DNA of 64,000 bases from Hermatobates lingyangjiaoensis. Taxonomy: Eukaryota > Arthropoda > Insecta > Hemiptera > Hermatobatidae. A program made the translations under genes and the position numbers. The notes under the pieces were generated by a model. That model was given only the letters and a program-made list of their open reading frames with translations. It was not told the origin of the DNA and made no database searches. Shown one piece after another: positions 1-15,129 of the stretch. Location of the stretch: contig JAPFBL010000068.1 of the NCBI GenBank assembly GCA_026182355.1, positions 5,583,001 to 5,647,000 on the forward strand. The letters are read 5' to 3'. The number at the start of each line of letters is the position of its first letter. Positions within the stretch are counted from its first letter, which is position 1.

Positions 1-1030
1 CTTTCACTTAGTTCCACAAGTCCAATATGATTCATCTGGAAATTATTGCTCCAAATATTTATTTTACATGGCATGTTTCAATCCTCGTTGACCATTTTCA
101 AGTATTATTAAAACTACACTGAAAAACATAACTAACATCTAAATACAAAACATTAACAAAAGTAAGCACTTAAAGTATTTAACACCTTAATTTATAATAT
201 ATCCAGTCAAACTAAATACAAACTGGAGAACTTGTTTTTTGTTTTATACCTTTGTTAAGATGAATACTTTTTTATTGGAGACTAATATGAAAACTGGGTT
301 ATTTCAAACAACCACAGTTGGCTTTCATGTTGTTTATTCAAAGATTCTGTTCCAATGAATGTCAAAAAAAGAAAATAGTACAATATATTTTGCTTCTGCA
401 ATTCAGCACAGTTTTACAAAAAACCTCTTGGTGAAAAGCGTTTATGGAATTTGTAAATTTGTTTAATTATATTTATAAAAAATAAGTAATCATAACTGAA
501 TGAGATTTTGGTTTGATTAATGATTTTGAAACAGTTGGAGTGCTCAATCAAATCGTTCAATTAATCAATTATAGTAGGATAAAAAAATAAACTTAATAGC
601 GTAACACATCTTTTTCAGGGATTTGCGAACATAAAGCGGGGGTTATTTTACTATAAAAAGAATGTTCTTTTAGTTACGGTTTAATATTTGCACTTTCTAC
701 TCCCTCGAGGGGCATAAAGTCATCTGTTATGTGGGTTTCCAAAGTCAATATGTGGGAAAAAAGAAAATTGTTTATGAGAAGTTTACTTTGGTTATTTATT
801 GAGCGTAACATCGATAACCAGTAAGCTTGCAAAATGATTTGAACAAACATTTTAAGTCGGAGAATATGAGTTCAGCAATGCATTAATTTACAATGAATGA
901 AATTAGAAGCATAGATTACCGGTATAAATTAAAAGTGTAAAATGCATTAAATTGGACACCAGAGTGATGACGTGACTGGTTTGCAAAGCCCAATAACCCC
1001 GTTTTAATTAGGTTCGTATTCAAATTTGAT
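1..1030. other. AT-rich DNA, no gene seen
   Basis: A- and T-rich sequence with short homopolymers and no long open frame on either strand. I see no repeat family, RNA gene or promoter here. Confidence 0.6.
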
Positions 1031-1034
1031 TGGT

Positions 1035-1260
1035 CCGTGGAGTGGAGGTGATAAAGCCTGATCTGAAGCAGCCGGGGAAAGCGACCCGCGTGGCCTGCTC
1101 TCAAAGAGTATGCACTGCTTTCATTACGCAATTCAAATGACGGCTCAAACGTCCTCTTCCAAGCCCAATCAAGTTTTCTCGGCCTGGTCAATCGCATTCC
1201 CTTCATATCCCTTGTACTCCTCTGAAGAAACTACACACCTCCTCTAACTCATTACTTCTC
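1035..1260. other. GC-rich island with purine-to-pyrimidine switch
   Basis: A short island richer in G and C than its surroundings. The left part is G-rich (for example the run GCAGCCGGGGAAAGCG near 1070). From about 1090 rightwards the plus strand becomes C- and T-rich (CCTCTTCC, CCCTTC, CCTCCTC). A 96-residue minus-strand open frame crosses it, but it resembles no family I know and its composition follows the skew, so I do not call it a gene. It belongs to a recurring type in this window (see findings). Confidence 0.5.
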
Positions 1261-2150
1261 ACCAATACATCTATTATCAACAAACATGAAGTTTACATTT
1301 TCGCGCAAAGTGGCCTTAGCTTCAGTGAAATGCTGAGTTAGAAGGTTATTCTGGAGTTCAGAAGGTTATTTTGTTCTCTTTAACCTAAGTAACGCGTCAC
1401 CACGGTCATTTCATTTTAAAGTAATATAATTTAAAAATTACTAAGATGAATATGGATATTATATGGATTATGACTAACATTCACATGAATAATGAGTATT
1501 TTTTGATATTCAGGAAGTTAATATAGTTACTGATAATATCTAATCAAACTAAATACAAAGTGGAAAACATATTTTTTTAATATGTAGCTCTGTTAAAGTG
1601 GATATTTTTTTTCTCTATGAGACTAATATGAAAACTGGACCCCAAAACCATGAAAATCATGAAATGATATGTATACATGTAGTAAGAAAAACAATAAAAA
1701 CCTGTTGATTTATCTTAGGAGAACAATAAAAGTTTCTACATACAAATTTTGTTTTAAAACGTGGTGTTCTTCTTCACGTTTCAGGACTATCCTTAAGTCC
1801 GTACAAATACAATAGAATGGCCAATAAAACCTGTAGAACAACACTAACTACTTGAAACGCATTGTTTGTATAAACATTGTAAGTGGATACTTTTATGATT
1901 TTTTCTAAAATGAGCAAATACCATATAGGAACTGATTGAACAACTTTTGAAATTGAACTAAGCTTTATTTAGAATGAGGTACAACTTGTACATCCAACGG
2001 TGTTTCGAAACCTGTACAGAATGTTAATAAATCATGATAGGTACTGCAAAGACCCTAGCCTCGGTCAAAATGGAATAGGCTTTATTCTTTGAAAGGTAGA
2101 CGCGTATAAGTTTAAAGAATTGTGTAATGTTGTTAAGAACAATAGGTAAT
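1261..2150. other. AT-rich DNA, no gene seen
   Basis: No open frame of note and no recognisable repeat. The sequence is AT-rich with scattered A and T runs. Confidence 0.55.
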
Positions 2151-2154
2151 TGTA

Positions 2155-2440
2155 ATTTTTTTTGGACTAGGCAGAGGTAATAAGAAAGGTGGCGATTGTT
2201 GAGGACGGTTTCTCAGGCAGGTGCTGAGGGCTGTATCGAGCAGGCGCTTCTCAATGCTCCATTCATCAGTTCGATTTAACCAACAATTGATTCTCAATAT
2301 TCTTTGTCGGCCTTCCGCCCGCTTCAAACAAACTCGCCGGCATACCCTGCCTGCCGGCCCACCAACACCTGTACTGCTCTTAATGGAAAACCCATCTCTT
2401 ACAGGATACCTCTCTAGAACTAAACCTCTTTCCTCTCCAA
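2155..2440. other. GC-rich island with purine-to-pyrimidine switch
   Basis: The left half is purine- and G-rich (GGCAGAGG, GAGGACGG, GGTGCTGAGGGC). From about 2250 the plus strand is C-rich (GCCTTCCGCCCGC, CCCTGCCTGCCGGCCC). Overlapping open frames on both strands follow this composition and match nothing I recognise. Confidence 0.5.
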
Positions 2441-2639
2441 TGCTTTGATTTAAATTAAGAATACGTTTTAACTGATATTTTGTAATTTTTGCTTGAGGCA
2501 TGCGAATGAGCCACTCAACTAAACCCAAATGCAGTCACTTTCTATTTCTGCAAAGCGCTGGAGTAACACATCAAGTGGTAAATGTCCACCACGGTGGTAT
2601 GTGTCTCTTCGATCTAGCTGTACATATTAGATATTATAT

Positions 2640-2835
2640 TTTTTTTTATTGCTTAAACCGATACCCTAGCGGGTAATAACGTAAGCCGTTTACCGGCTTT
2701 TTGTTTTTTCGGTGATTCTACAGATTCTACATTGGGAGCCATACATTTTTCCTAATTCAAGTGCATTTCGAGTAGGGATCTTTAACGAGTACCTGACATC
2801 GTACCTACGGCTAAGGTCCCGAGCCTCTACAAATC
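2640..2835 (-). mobile_element. tRNA-derived SINE, 3' part only
   Basis: Read on the minus strand, this matches the 3' two-thirds of the SINE at 18197-18510. It shares the blocks GTCCCGAGCC, GATGTCAGGT (with a short insertion here), AAAGATCCCTACTCGAAAT, AGAATCTGTAGAATCACCGA and AGCCGGTAAAC in the same order. It ends in an A-rich tail, seen as the poly-T run at about 2638-2648. The tRNA-like head is missing, as expected for a 5'-truncated retroposed copy. By eye the match is clear but diverged. Confidence 0.8.
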
Positions 2836-3204
2836 ACTTAAACATCAGGGAATAAATCATCTTCGCAATAGAGCTGTCTCAGGAATATCTTGGAAGTCGA
2901 ATTATCTATATCTGGAAAAGATCATCTTATGCTGTTCAAATGGCTTGTTTTATAATCCAGTAATCGTTACCAAATAAACTCAAGAACAAAAGTAATGAAT
3001 TAAACAATATCTGAGACTTCTGGAGGTCAGTGGCTAAACTTGGTTACTTATCTGACACTGTGCTCTGCCACTTTGTTTCGAACATTGCTGTGAACTGGCT
3101 GCACATATGCAGGATAGTTTGAGCTGTACATTGTGTCACTGAGTAGCAGCGCCTCATACCTTCTTCTGTCAGAATAAAATATAGTGGGTGTACTTATCCA
3201 GACT

Positions 3205-3445
3205 CAGGAGCTGGAGATTGGCTTCTAGCAGTCGTGGCCAGGTGAGAGGCCGTCACTCACACCAGCTAGCTAGCGTGTTGGGAAGAGGATGCTGCTATAC
3301 TTCTCAATCGTCTGTCTTGCGTGCTTAGACACCACACCCCCATTTTGTCGGCCGCTTCAAGTATTCTCCTGGTTGTATTAAAGAATGATTGAACCTCAGT
3401 CTGGAATAGTGCTAATCCAGTCTTAACTTTCTCAACAGACAATTG
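3205..3445. other. GC-rich island with purine-to-pyrimidine switch
   Basis: G-rich on the left (GAGCTGGAGATTGG, GTGTTGGGAAGAGGATG) and C/T-rich from about 3298 (CTTCTCAATCGTCTGTC, CACCACACCCCC). A 64-residue minus-strand frame here has no recognisable similarity. Confidence 0.45.
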
Positions 3446-3699
3446 CAATCGAACAACCAAAACCCTCTAATATTTTATGTACTCTTATTCATCTTGTCAA
3501 CACTTGTGATGTTATCAAAGTTTCCGTAATATCGAAACCTGAGCTTATTCTAACTCCCTTTAGAGTTTTAACGATATAATTAATCCTATTTCTGTTTGAA
3601 TTTTTTCAACAAACCCAAATATTAGGTTATCATATTACATATTATATGTATTATTATGAACTTTTTTAATATCTTGCTTATCTATAAACAAATCATAAC

Positions 3700-3960
3700 A
3701 ATTATAAAAGAAATCTGTTTCGAGATTTTGAAGGACCTACACGTTTCGAGGACCCCGGAGGCAATTTTTGCGTTTTCCTGATATCTGTGTGTGTGAGAGA
3801 TGGGGTGGGGGTGAATCCAAAACATTGAGGAGTCAAATTCGCATTTTACCAAAAATGGACTCTTGATTCGACTTATTGTTTTTGAAAATTATTACATCAT
3901 GGACCTGCTAGACTTGTTGGATTTGTATATAGTTATGTACTTCGGAATTGTTGATCAATG
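3700..3960 (+). repeat. Family A repeat, left-end fragment
   Basis: This shows the left-end signature of family A in degenerate form: CGAGATTTTGAAGGACCTACACG, then a frayed GT run (TGATATCTGTGTGTGTGAG), G-rich spacing and the 'atccaaaacatt' block. These occur in the same order as in the copies at 10490 and 47348. The internal and right parts cannot be followed downstream. Confidence 0.55.
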
Positions 3961-4589
3961 TTTATCGTTTATCCAGTCACAAAGAATTAAAAAAAAATAA
4001 AGAAATTTTAATATTATTTAAAATCAAAATTATAGTATTAATATTTACCAATAAAAGAAATTTTAAGATATTCTAAAGAGTTAATGTGATGTGTAAGAAG
4101 ACCGAATTCTGAAAACTATAAAAAGTAGACGCAAATAAACCATATATTTTCTGATATTTTCCAATTTTGTGTTCTTTATGACAAAATGGCTAGTAATTTA
4201 AAACAATATCCCATGTTTCAAAAAGCATAAAATTTCGTATTCGGTATTGTCTTACTACAGTTATTTCATGAACTTATAAAATTAGAAGTGATTTCTTACA
4301 AGATAAATTAGAATACTTGGAATTTATCTGTGGTAATATTAAAAGTTTTTGATGAAGAAGCATTTTTACATAGAACAACACACGTATAAGGAAAAACATA
4401 AATTTTGTTATCAAAATAGAATACTCTTAATGTCATAAAGGGCTGACATTAAGGGATAACTCTGGGCTGATTCTGGAATATTGAAGGGGCTATTGATGAC
4501 AGACCCTCAAATACATTCAATTAAAGCTAATATATAGATGTTTTAATCCATGAACTATAGAATAGATTACAAAAATCTAACGCGATGAA

Positions 4590-5740
4590 ATTGCTACCAC
4601 TAAAGGCTACCCTCAAGGAGGTGTGATACCACCCCTATTATAATGATTAACTGTTGATGGTCCTGTGGAGACTCCAAATAGTCAAGGTTACAATGCGCAT
4701 GATAAACAGTTGACCTTGCTATTTCTCATGAAAAGAGGAATGCTTGATAATACTGGCCTTTAGCTTATGCGGCATGCTCTTCAATTAGTGAAAGATGGGT
4801 GAAGGAGAAACTATACAAATTCTGCTAAAACAGTTGTTACATCTTTGTTAGGTAGCAAGAAAGTAGGTCTCAAAGACCTCTATTATAAATACTAAACTAG
4901 AACTTTCAACTATATGTAAAAACCTTGGAGTCTCTTTAGATTAAAACTAACTAGAAAACTATATAAAGGACTCAATGGTAATGCCAAGAAAGCAATATTC
5001 TATTATGGTAGATTTTTTGGTAGAACAAATACATATTTTGGTCTTTAGCCAAAACTGATATTTTTGACTCAACGAAATTAGTTTTACAATTGATAAAACC
5101 AATGATATCATATCCATCGGTTGTAAAATGGAAAAATACCCAAATGAGTCTTAAACTACAAAGATATGCCTGTATAGAGATAACAGCAGCAGTGTTGACC
5201 TACTTTACCTCCAGTATAGAGAAGTACTAAACGTTCCCTCTTTAGATATTTTTATCAAGGAAATTTGGAGTTTTAATAGAATTCTCAATAGAAATGGGAA
5301 ACAATGCCTCAATAAGAAACAAATTCTTAAAAATGAAATAGAACGAAATATTAATAGTTTGACCTATATGTCGCTGGATTCAATGCCCCTCACAGATATA
5401 TTACAAGGAGTGTCCTATTGATCACAAATGATCAATTGGATTTGAAGATTTCTATTTCTAGGGAAGAGACTCTTTTCTAGTATACTGACGGGTCAAAAGC
5501 AAAAATAAAATCAATAAAAATAAGTGAACTCTCATGTGTATACCTGGATACGTGTATTCCCTGTGTACTGAAAGAACACAGGGACTGAGGGAGTGGACAG
5601 TTTGCAAATGGTTGGAGCCAAACAACCCTTCTGAGGTCTCGAGCCTATTTACTCAACAAACCTCAGCTTTCTTGAGAATGCAATGGATGAAGTCACAGAG
5701 AATGGAGCACATAAAAATAGGTTAGAGCCATTGACCTAGA
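4590..5740 (+). pseudogene. Degenerate LINE: reverse transcriptase and RNase H remnant
   Basis: Broken coding sequence of a non-LTR retrotransposon. At 4602-4640 the frame reads KGYPQGGVIPPLL followed by two stops and LTVDG, which matches the 'PQGGVxSPLLWxLxVD' block of LINE reverse transcriptases. The downstream YADD segment is degraded (GYNAHDKQLTLLF). Around 5480 the frame reads VYTDGSK, the first catalytic motif of the RNase H domain that follows the RT in R1/LOA/I-type elements. Stops and frameshifts are frequent, so the copy is old and inactive. The clade assignment is inferred from the RT-RNase H order. A 63-residue frame at 5534-5725 lies in the tail of this remnant. Confidence 0.72.
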
Positions 5741-6325
5741 TTAGTCTAAAAAGCTTATTCCATGAACTTAAATTTTTAAAGAAAATAAGAAATCTTTGAA
5801 GAAAGGCTTTAATTTAAAAGAAACTTTATTTCCGCGGTGAGCACGAGTCCGATGTAACGCAAGCTCTTAGTTTAATTATAATAATCATATATCAGACTGA
5901 TATAGATCAATAATTTTAAGTTTGTTATAGTTGGTGAAATTGAAGTATCTATCGAAAGAAATGTAATAAGTTGGTTAACTATGAGTTTGTTACTACTTAG
6001 CAAGACAGTTTGATATTATGTTTACACGGTAGCCAAATTAAAATAAAATGAGAACTCAATTGATTATCAGCGAGTATGATGAGTATTATTATAATTAATT
6101 CCAGTAGAAACTTTCCAAATTTTTCTTATCATCTTAGATTATTTGTTATGCTTTCTTTTTTATTTAGTTAATCATATTAACTGCAAGTTATAAATTGATT
6201 TGTAAATATGTTGGCATTCTACAACATAAAGATTGAAAAACACAGACAAAACTTCCTCTGACAATAGTGTCTAATTATACATATATATACTTCACTATAA
6301 TAGTATATACGACTATAAAATAACT
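5741..6325. other. AT-rich DNA, no gene seen
   Basis: Nothing recognisable. The 3' limit of the upstream LINE remnant could extend into the first part. Confidence 0.5.
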
Positions 6326-6329
6326 GGTG

Positions 6330-6445
6330 ACTGAGTGCTACTCTGTCGAAGACTAATTGTCTAGGTTAGAAAAGAGCCTAGTCCCATTTCTGAATTGTTA
6401 GTGTTGTTTAGACATTGATACATGCATTTATTCGAATACAGAAAT
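6330..6445 (+). repeat. Diverged PLE-like 3' end with degraded hammerhead-like core
   Basis: The segment CTACTCTGTCGAAGACTAATTG, then AGAAAAGAGCCTAGTCCCATTTCTGAATT and GTTAGTGTTGTTTAGA, parallels the better-preserved piece at 58230-58330. Both also resemble the 3' UTR of the young PLE at 53740-53820 (CTCTGACGAAGACC ... CTTAGTC ... CCCATTTCTTATTGTGGTTTGA). It is old and short; the family assignment rests on this colinearity. Confidence 0.5.
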
Positions 6446-8219
6446 TATAGTAAGTGTCTTTTTCTGTATTGTGAACCGAGTTACGTCCAGGTCATGTATA
6501 ATTATATATTGAATTTAAAAATTGAGGTCTTAAACTGATAAAAAATTTAGAGATAAAAGCTTTCTATTTATACTGATTATGCTAATGAAGGATTTTGGTT
6601 AGTAGATAAATGCTCACGTTGATGAGAAAAGTTTAAGATTTGATAATATTCAAAACAAAAATAACGGCACTCACATTGAATGTAAAGCTTGACACTTGTA
6701 GGTATTTATGTATTAATGCACAGTAATTATGAAAGAACAGAACTGTGAAGTGTGAGTAACCGAGGTGTAGTTGATTTTGCAGGGTAGCATTTACGAATTG
6801 AATTGATGTTTGGCAATGTTCAGGGTTTACTGCAATCAGAGTGAAGTCTGATCCCTTTGAAAACTTTCATAATACTCCAGCTGCGCCAAAGTGCTCCAGA
6901 AAAATTTACTCTTCAAAGCACCATTATTTACTCACATTACAATCTCAGTTTTATCCTCCCTTTATTAAAAAGAAAACATTATCTTTCATCACCTGCTTTT
7001 GCTAGTAACTTATGTTGCGGTTATTAATATTAAAATAACAAAAACCTACTGTCAGTAATAGCATTTGGCGGATAGTAATGAGATTTTGCCGATGTTGCTG
7101 ACGCTAGGAAACATAAAGGATGTGCTGCATTTGAATTTCTTCATAATCCAAGACAAAGTCCTGCAGTTATAAATGTAAAACCTTTTGATTACCTTTGTAT
7201 GAAGTACTTATTTCTTCCAAAAGGTTCCCCTATAATGCAGCGTAGAGACGGGTAATGATACGCCATTAATCTTTGGTGCCTACTTTAGTTGAGGGCCACC
7301 AGTCTCCCTACCAGTTTGATTCTCTATCCGCAGACTTATGCTTTTCCCGATACAAATTCATTAAAAAAGAAATAATTAATGAGCACTTGAAAACATTAAA
7401 GACTCAAGACACTCTAAACATTTCCGTGTCTCAAATAAAAAATCTAGGTCCTTGACCAATATTCAATCCTTGAACATTTTGTACTAACGGCAAGCAGACG
7501 AACCAATAGATGACACCAGACCCCTCATACTGAATTTGTCACAGGACTTGTAGATTCACTTGATTATAAGCTGATGTAAACTAGGAACTCTTTAATTAAG
7601 TATGTCTAATGTTGTCATATGGCTTTATTAAAATACATGTATTAATAATCATTAATATTATGTGCTAAGAATAATTTTCCGAGTCATTTACACATAATTC
7701 AATATTACAAATGCTACTTATATGTATTTTCTAAAAGGATTCAGAATCTGAAAAAAAAATCAAATAAATACGTACTAGTGCATAAATAAATCACAAACAT
7801 TTAGTTTCATTACCCGTCTTTTTATAGTTTGCTAAAATTATTTTAATTATCTGTATTTTAAAAATCACATGCTAAAACCAATGAATTACCGTCATATTAA
7901 CATCACTAATGTGTGATAAAATTGTGTGTACGTAAACAATATTCATTTCCCTCTGAAAGAAGATAAAATTAAAGTTAAACTGCCGTATATTATCTAACTA
8001 CGTATTTATAAATATTAAATATAATAAGTCAATATACCAACTAAAAATAGCCATTCGTAAAGGTGTGACGAACAGGATGAGAGGCGTCCAGATTTGTGAT
8101 ACACTGAGGATTTGGTCAAGGATTTATTCATATTCATATTGTTTCTGCGACGGACACAAGACTAGGTCAGTACGAGGAGCACAGTTGTAAATAGCCTGGA
8201 AGCTTAAAAATTACTTGTT
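6446..8219. other. AT-rich DNA, no gene seen
   Basis: No coding or repeat structure I can support. A 60-residue open frame at 7273-7455 shows no family features. Confidence 0.5.
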
Positions 8220-8700
8220 ACTTCGTTGAAAGGATGGGACTGGACATTGTATACGATGGGTGCATCCTAGAAAGACTTAGTGAATCTGAAAACTGATTAG
8301 AGCGAGGCTCTAACAAAAGAGCTGCATGCGCTGGTTACAACGCAGAAAGAGTCTCAGAATCATATACGTTGAGGATAGTTTAAAGAGACAGGATGTGCTT
8401 AACATGAGGTCTGTACCATAGGAAGCGGCTACAAATCGTACATGAGCGAATCACTTTAATCAGGGACCAGAGTTACTGAATCATGGATATAATGGAAGCC
8501 TATTACAGAGAGACCATAAGGGATATAACACAAGGGCTGCACTGGTTGCATCGTCAGAAGGGACTCGGAATCGTATATGATGGAAGTAGTTTAAATAGGG
8601 ACCAGGAGGGGCTTAACACAAGGGCTGCACTGGTTGCATCGTCGGAAGGGGCCGCTAATAACAAGCTGTTTGAACGGAGGGGAGAAATTATTCAGATATA
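8220..8700 (+). repeat. Degenerate ~88-bp tandem repeat, purine-rich
   Basis: The block AACACAAGGGCTGCACTGG recurs with an 88-base spacing (8527 and 8615), followed each time by TTGCATCGTC and GGAAGGG. Older units are visible upstream at about 8309 and 8398 (TAACAAAAGAGCTGC, CTTAACATGAGGTCTG), interleaved with 'ATCGTATA(T/C)GATGG' and 'TAGGGACCAG' blocks. About four to five units are present, decaying toward the left. The 72-residue frame at 8483-8701 is simply translated repeat. Confidence 0.7.
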
Positions 8701-8895
8701 ACAAGGGAACGATTACATTGGCAAAGGATAATTAGAGGGAAGAGGAGCCGGTGTCTGTTATAAGAATAGCGCTGCAGACCGCTCCTGAACACTGTCCCGG
8801 ATCAAAACGCCGGCCCGCCTCCTCCTGTCAACTACCTCGCCCATCTGTCCTTCATCTTAACTTTTATAATGCGCCTTTGCTTTCTACACCTAGCT
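8700..8895. other. GC-rich island with purine-to-pyrimidine switch
   Basis: The purine-rich side (TTAGAGGGAAGAGGAGCCGG, continuing from the 88-bp repeat) changes at about 8780 to a C-rich side (CGCCGGCCCGCCTCCTCCTG, CTACCTCGCCCATCTGTCC). No supported gene lies within. Confidence 0.5.
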
Positions 8896-10005
8896 TTAAA
8901 CTAACTGTTGTCTATCTCATTAAACCTTTCAAGCAATAGCCATTCTTTTTCACCAGAATGCTAATCCTGTGTAAACAAATCCATAAGACACCATCTTGCC
9001 ATAATTCGTTTGTATATTCTCTATCTATCTATCCGTGCCTATCTAAAAAAAAGGTCCTTCCAAGGAACGAATTTTGGATGACTAAAAGGATCCTAAAGTC
9101 TTTCGATGGTTTCTTCTCAAAAAACAGTTTATGCATAATATGTATGTATACTCAGAAAAGACACAATAAAAATTACATGGTCTACAATAAATGAATGGTT
9201 CACTGAATAAATCTTACAACAATGTTGTCGCTATAATGAGGTTGCTACAAACTTGTTCACGATCACGATCAAGCCAACAAGGATTTTATCATATTTAATA
9301 TAGCATTGTATTGTTTTTTGTTTCAATGTAGAACCATATGTTTTTATTGTAATATGTTTGCATGTTTATGTCTAAGATTGAAGAGAACTTCTAAGAGTCT
9401 GAACGGTGGGCCTGCAAGTCTGAGGGATAACAACATTCCACAACAGACAGGATGAAAGATCCATTGGTGGACCACGTAAGAAAGAGATGGCAACATTACT
9501 CATACTTTCACAAATCAATTAAACTACGAGCTTTCGAAAAATATATCTTTTAGATATCGAGGAGATCTCACGAAAGTGTCACAGAAATTTCCAACTCTCA
9601 ACTTTATTTTGGAAATACAGTTTTAAGTTGTTGAATGTACCACATGACAAAAGTTTAGTACAAAATATTCATTAAAAAAAAATTTTTTTTTAAAAATAAT
9701 ATATAACTTAGGATTTCCAATCAAACATTATTTTAGTCAACATAACTTAGGCGCTAACATCATTTTCCTTACTTCTTATTAAATGAAGAGTTCATTAATT
9801 ACAAACTATTAAAATAAATCTTCCATTTGTATAAGTTGATGACGTGAATAGACCAAACATTCTTAACGAGTATTAACTGATCAAAATGAAATGAAATGTT
9901 CAAATAATGTGTCACACACCTGCTAAACTTCAAGGATAATTTCGTTATTTTTCCAAATTTTGACAATATATAAATTAAATTAATCCCAGCTACAATTATG
10001 CATCA
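8896..10005. other. AT-rich DNA, no gene seen
   Basis: Short AT-driven open frames only (for example 8958-9194), with no conserved motifs. No repeats recognised. Confidence 0.5.
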
Positions 10006-10062
10006 TATTGGGAAAAAATTGGCGTAGTTTTGAAAAGTACTTCTTTTCTTTCATCATAAAAT

Positions 10063-10085
10063 CTAATTTGGGGAAAATTTTTGAA

Positions 10086-10119
<34 letters not shown>

Positions 10120-10153
10120 AGAGAGAGAGAGAGAGAGAGAGTGAGAGAGAGTA
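10063..10153 (+). repeat. Compound (GT)n(GA)n microsatellite with a shared flank
   Basis: A GT run (about 10088-10118) is followed by a GA run (about 10119-10150). The flank AATTTGGGGAAAATTTTTG plus AAAAGTG at 10063-10090 reappears in reverse complement at 11003-11030, beside a CT/CA compound run. The two are therefore copies of one flank-plus-microsatellite unit in opposite orientation. The His/Thr/Ser/Leu and Arg/Glu open frames across it are low-complexity translations. Confidence 0.85.
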
Positions 10154-10489
10154 TGTGTGGCGCGCCTATGTGATATTGCACCTACAAACAAATAAAAAGA
10201 TGGCGCACCAAAATCCAGAATTACTCTGTATACCCTACAAAATTTCTTATATTCCCCCCACCGTGTAAACAGAAAGAATATACACTCCACAACAAATTTT
10301 GTTAACCTTTCCTCATTAAAAACATTTTCTTTATTTCATCAAGGATCAATCAAGGATATTTCCATTTCCATGTTTTATGGTGTCCATCGTAATTTACAGT
10401 ACTACTTCTGATTTATTGTACTAAAGAATTATTTCTGAAGGTCGGAAACTTTGATCAGAAACATTCTTGAAATTGTTTTCATAAAATGA

Positions 10490-12650
<2,161 letters not shown>

Positions 12651-15125
12651 TTTATTTATAAAATGATTATAATAACATTCAATTATCTTTAACTAACTCA
12701 CTTTAAAACAAATAAAAGGAGCAACCAGCATGAAACAGATATACTTACTGACATTATATATAATTTATAATGATTATTATTATAAATTATTATTTTATTT
12801 ATAATAATAATTATTATAAATATTATTATTATTATTATTAATATTATTTTAACATACAAAAAAGTGTTTTAATATACGTTTTTAGCAACTTATAATCACA
12901 CTTACGCATAATTAATTTGGGTATTACCAAATTGATACAATGTGACTGTAATCATTACGATGGAGATATATGGAATGGATGTTTTTGACCTCGAAAGAAA
13001 TGTTGGATATTTGAAATGTAATACATTTATCTGCAGTTTTTGTATATTGTTATTGCACTAGTACACACAGAGAGAGGGGGAAAATCTGGGTGAGATTAAA
13101 ACCACGGGAATGGTGATACCTTTTACATTTTTCAGCCTTTAGCTGGGGTGATTGTCCAGTACCACGGTAAGGACGAAGCAAATTGGCTCTAGGGAAGTGT
13201 TAGAGCGAGGAAGGCAGCCTTGCCAAATGTAAATCTCTTAATAATAATAGATTTTGGAGAAAATAATGCTAAAAAAAATATATCATACCAAAATAAATGC
13301 TTTACAGTATTTTATCTCGCAAAACTTGTATTAACTCTAAAACTTGTATTATATTTCGAGCAGTACTTCATAAATATTTGAAATTGGATATACTTCTTGT
13401 TATGGAGCCTCTTTAGGATCATTAAGTTCTATGGTCCCAATTTTTTTGATTACAGCATTTGGAAATTCGAAACTGTTACATTTGTTGTACCTTTTCCTGC
13501 CGTGTCTAACAGTAAGAGTAACTGAAAGCATTGGAAGCATCATATTATTTCGTTATATATTCTTGACTATGTTTATACTGCTGAATGACAGTTACAATGG
13601 CATCCGCCTCACATTTTTCGAGATGTATCATGCCAAGGTATGTATGCACTACTTTCTTATGTATGCCAACTGTAGTAAACGACAATGATTCCCAATAGCT
13701 TGTCAATGATAATATCATTAGACTCCTCTAGTAATACACTGAATTTTCTCCGCCCGATATCAGAAATCAAATCTTCATTGAAAAAAAGGGCCAATCACAT
13801 TTTCACAATATTTCCACACTGAGTAAGGTGCATTATGGCTTTATTCACAGTTTCACTGTCGGATATAGAATTTTTGCACATGTCCACCAGATCATCACAT
13901 AAATTAAATGATGAGTCTTAACATAGAAACAATGCAAAAGCCTCAACGTAGATGTTTTATCATTTTTCTTCACAACAAAGTTTTCAAGAGAAGCACTTCT
14001 ACATCAATTAGAAAGCTTATGTTTCTTGATTACACAATTGGTTCGTAAAAGAGAATATTTTGCTAAGATATCACATTTACAAAACTTACAGTGAGCTTTA
14101 GAAGGGTCAGTAGGTACTTCACCAATCTACTTCTTGAATATACGTAAATTCAACCCTCCTTACGAAATTTTTGGGTATATGGCACTTTAGTCTTACTCAT
14201 GATTTTAATGGAGGTTGTTATCTTTTTTTTTTTTTTTTACAAAATTTTGATTATCAGATCTGATGAGCACAGAAATTTCACTAAATAAACTACCACTCAA
14301 ATATAAGAAGCCAGATTCATAATATCACTGATCAATAGGCGATGGAGCATTAAGGACAAGAGTAGTAACTAATGAGTAGACACCACTATCTTGTTTGAAA
14401 TTCGAAACGTATTTTAATACATGCTGGAAACACCGCAGCACCGTTAACCACTGTGCAATAATTGCGACCATAACAATGGAATAATGAAATAACAATGAAT
14501 AATAAAAATAACAAAATACAATAAAAATAATGAAATAATGGAATACTTCTTTCAGAAATGTAAGAAATGTAAGTGCAACGATTTATTGTTATTCATAAAT
14601 TAATTTCATAAAAACAATATTCATTTTAGAAATTCCAAAAAGTGCCAAAAAAGAGGCTAGGTACTTTATGAGGCTGTTTCTCCTGCTAGATGTTAGATGA
14701 ACATTTTTTTTAGTACCAAATGACATTAAAAAATGCTAAATTTAGCATTAAAAACGCTAAATTGGCAACACTGGAAGCAGGTCTACCCCATATAAGTAGG
14801 GCTCTTAAGTTTTTCAACATCTTAAAAATTCGTATTCCAGTAAATTTGATGAATTAGTCACAACTAAAATGAATGCTAAATAAAAAAAGTTACACTTTAC
14901 GTCCCTAGAGCACAATTGAAGCAAATTTTGTTGATCATGATGTCCAAAAAAAAAATAAAACCCATATTTACTGTACATCAAATTTTGTATTAAATACTGT
15001 CTAATACTAATACTGCATGGTCAAAATTCATGAATTTTTTTAATATTAAAAGGAATAATTAGCTAAAACTGACAACTATTATTTCATAGTTTGATAGTAA
15101 TTTTACATAAAGTAATATTAAGTAT
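12651..15125. other. AT-rich DNA, no gene seen
   Basis: Contains an ATT/ATA-rich stretch at 12750-12850 and a poly-T run near 14222. An 85-residue open frame at 13431-13688 has hydrophobic segments but no start context, family motif or homologous copy in the window; it is not called as a gene. Confidence 0.5.
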
Positions 15126-15129
15126 AGTG

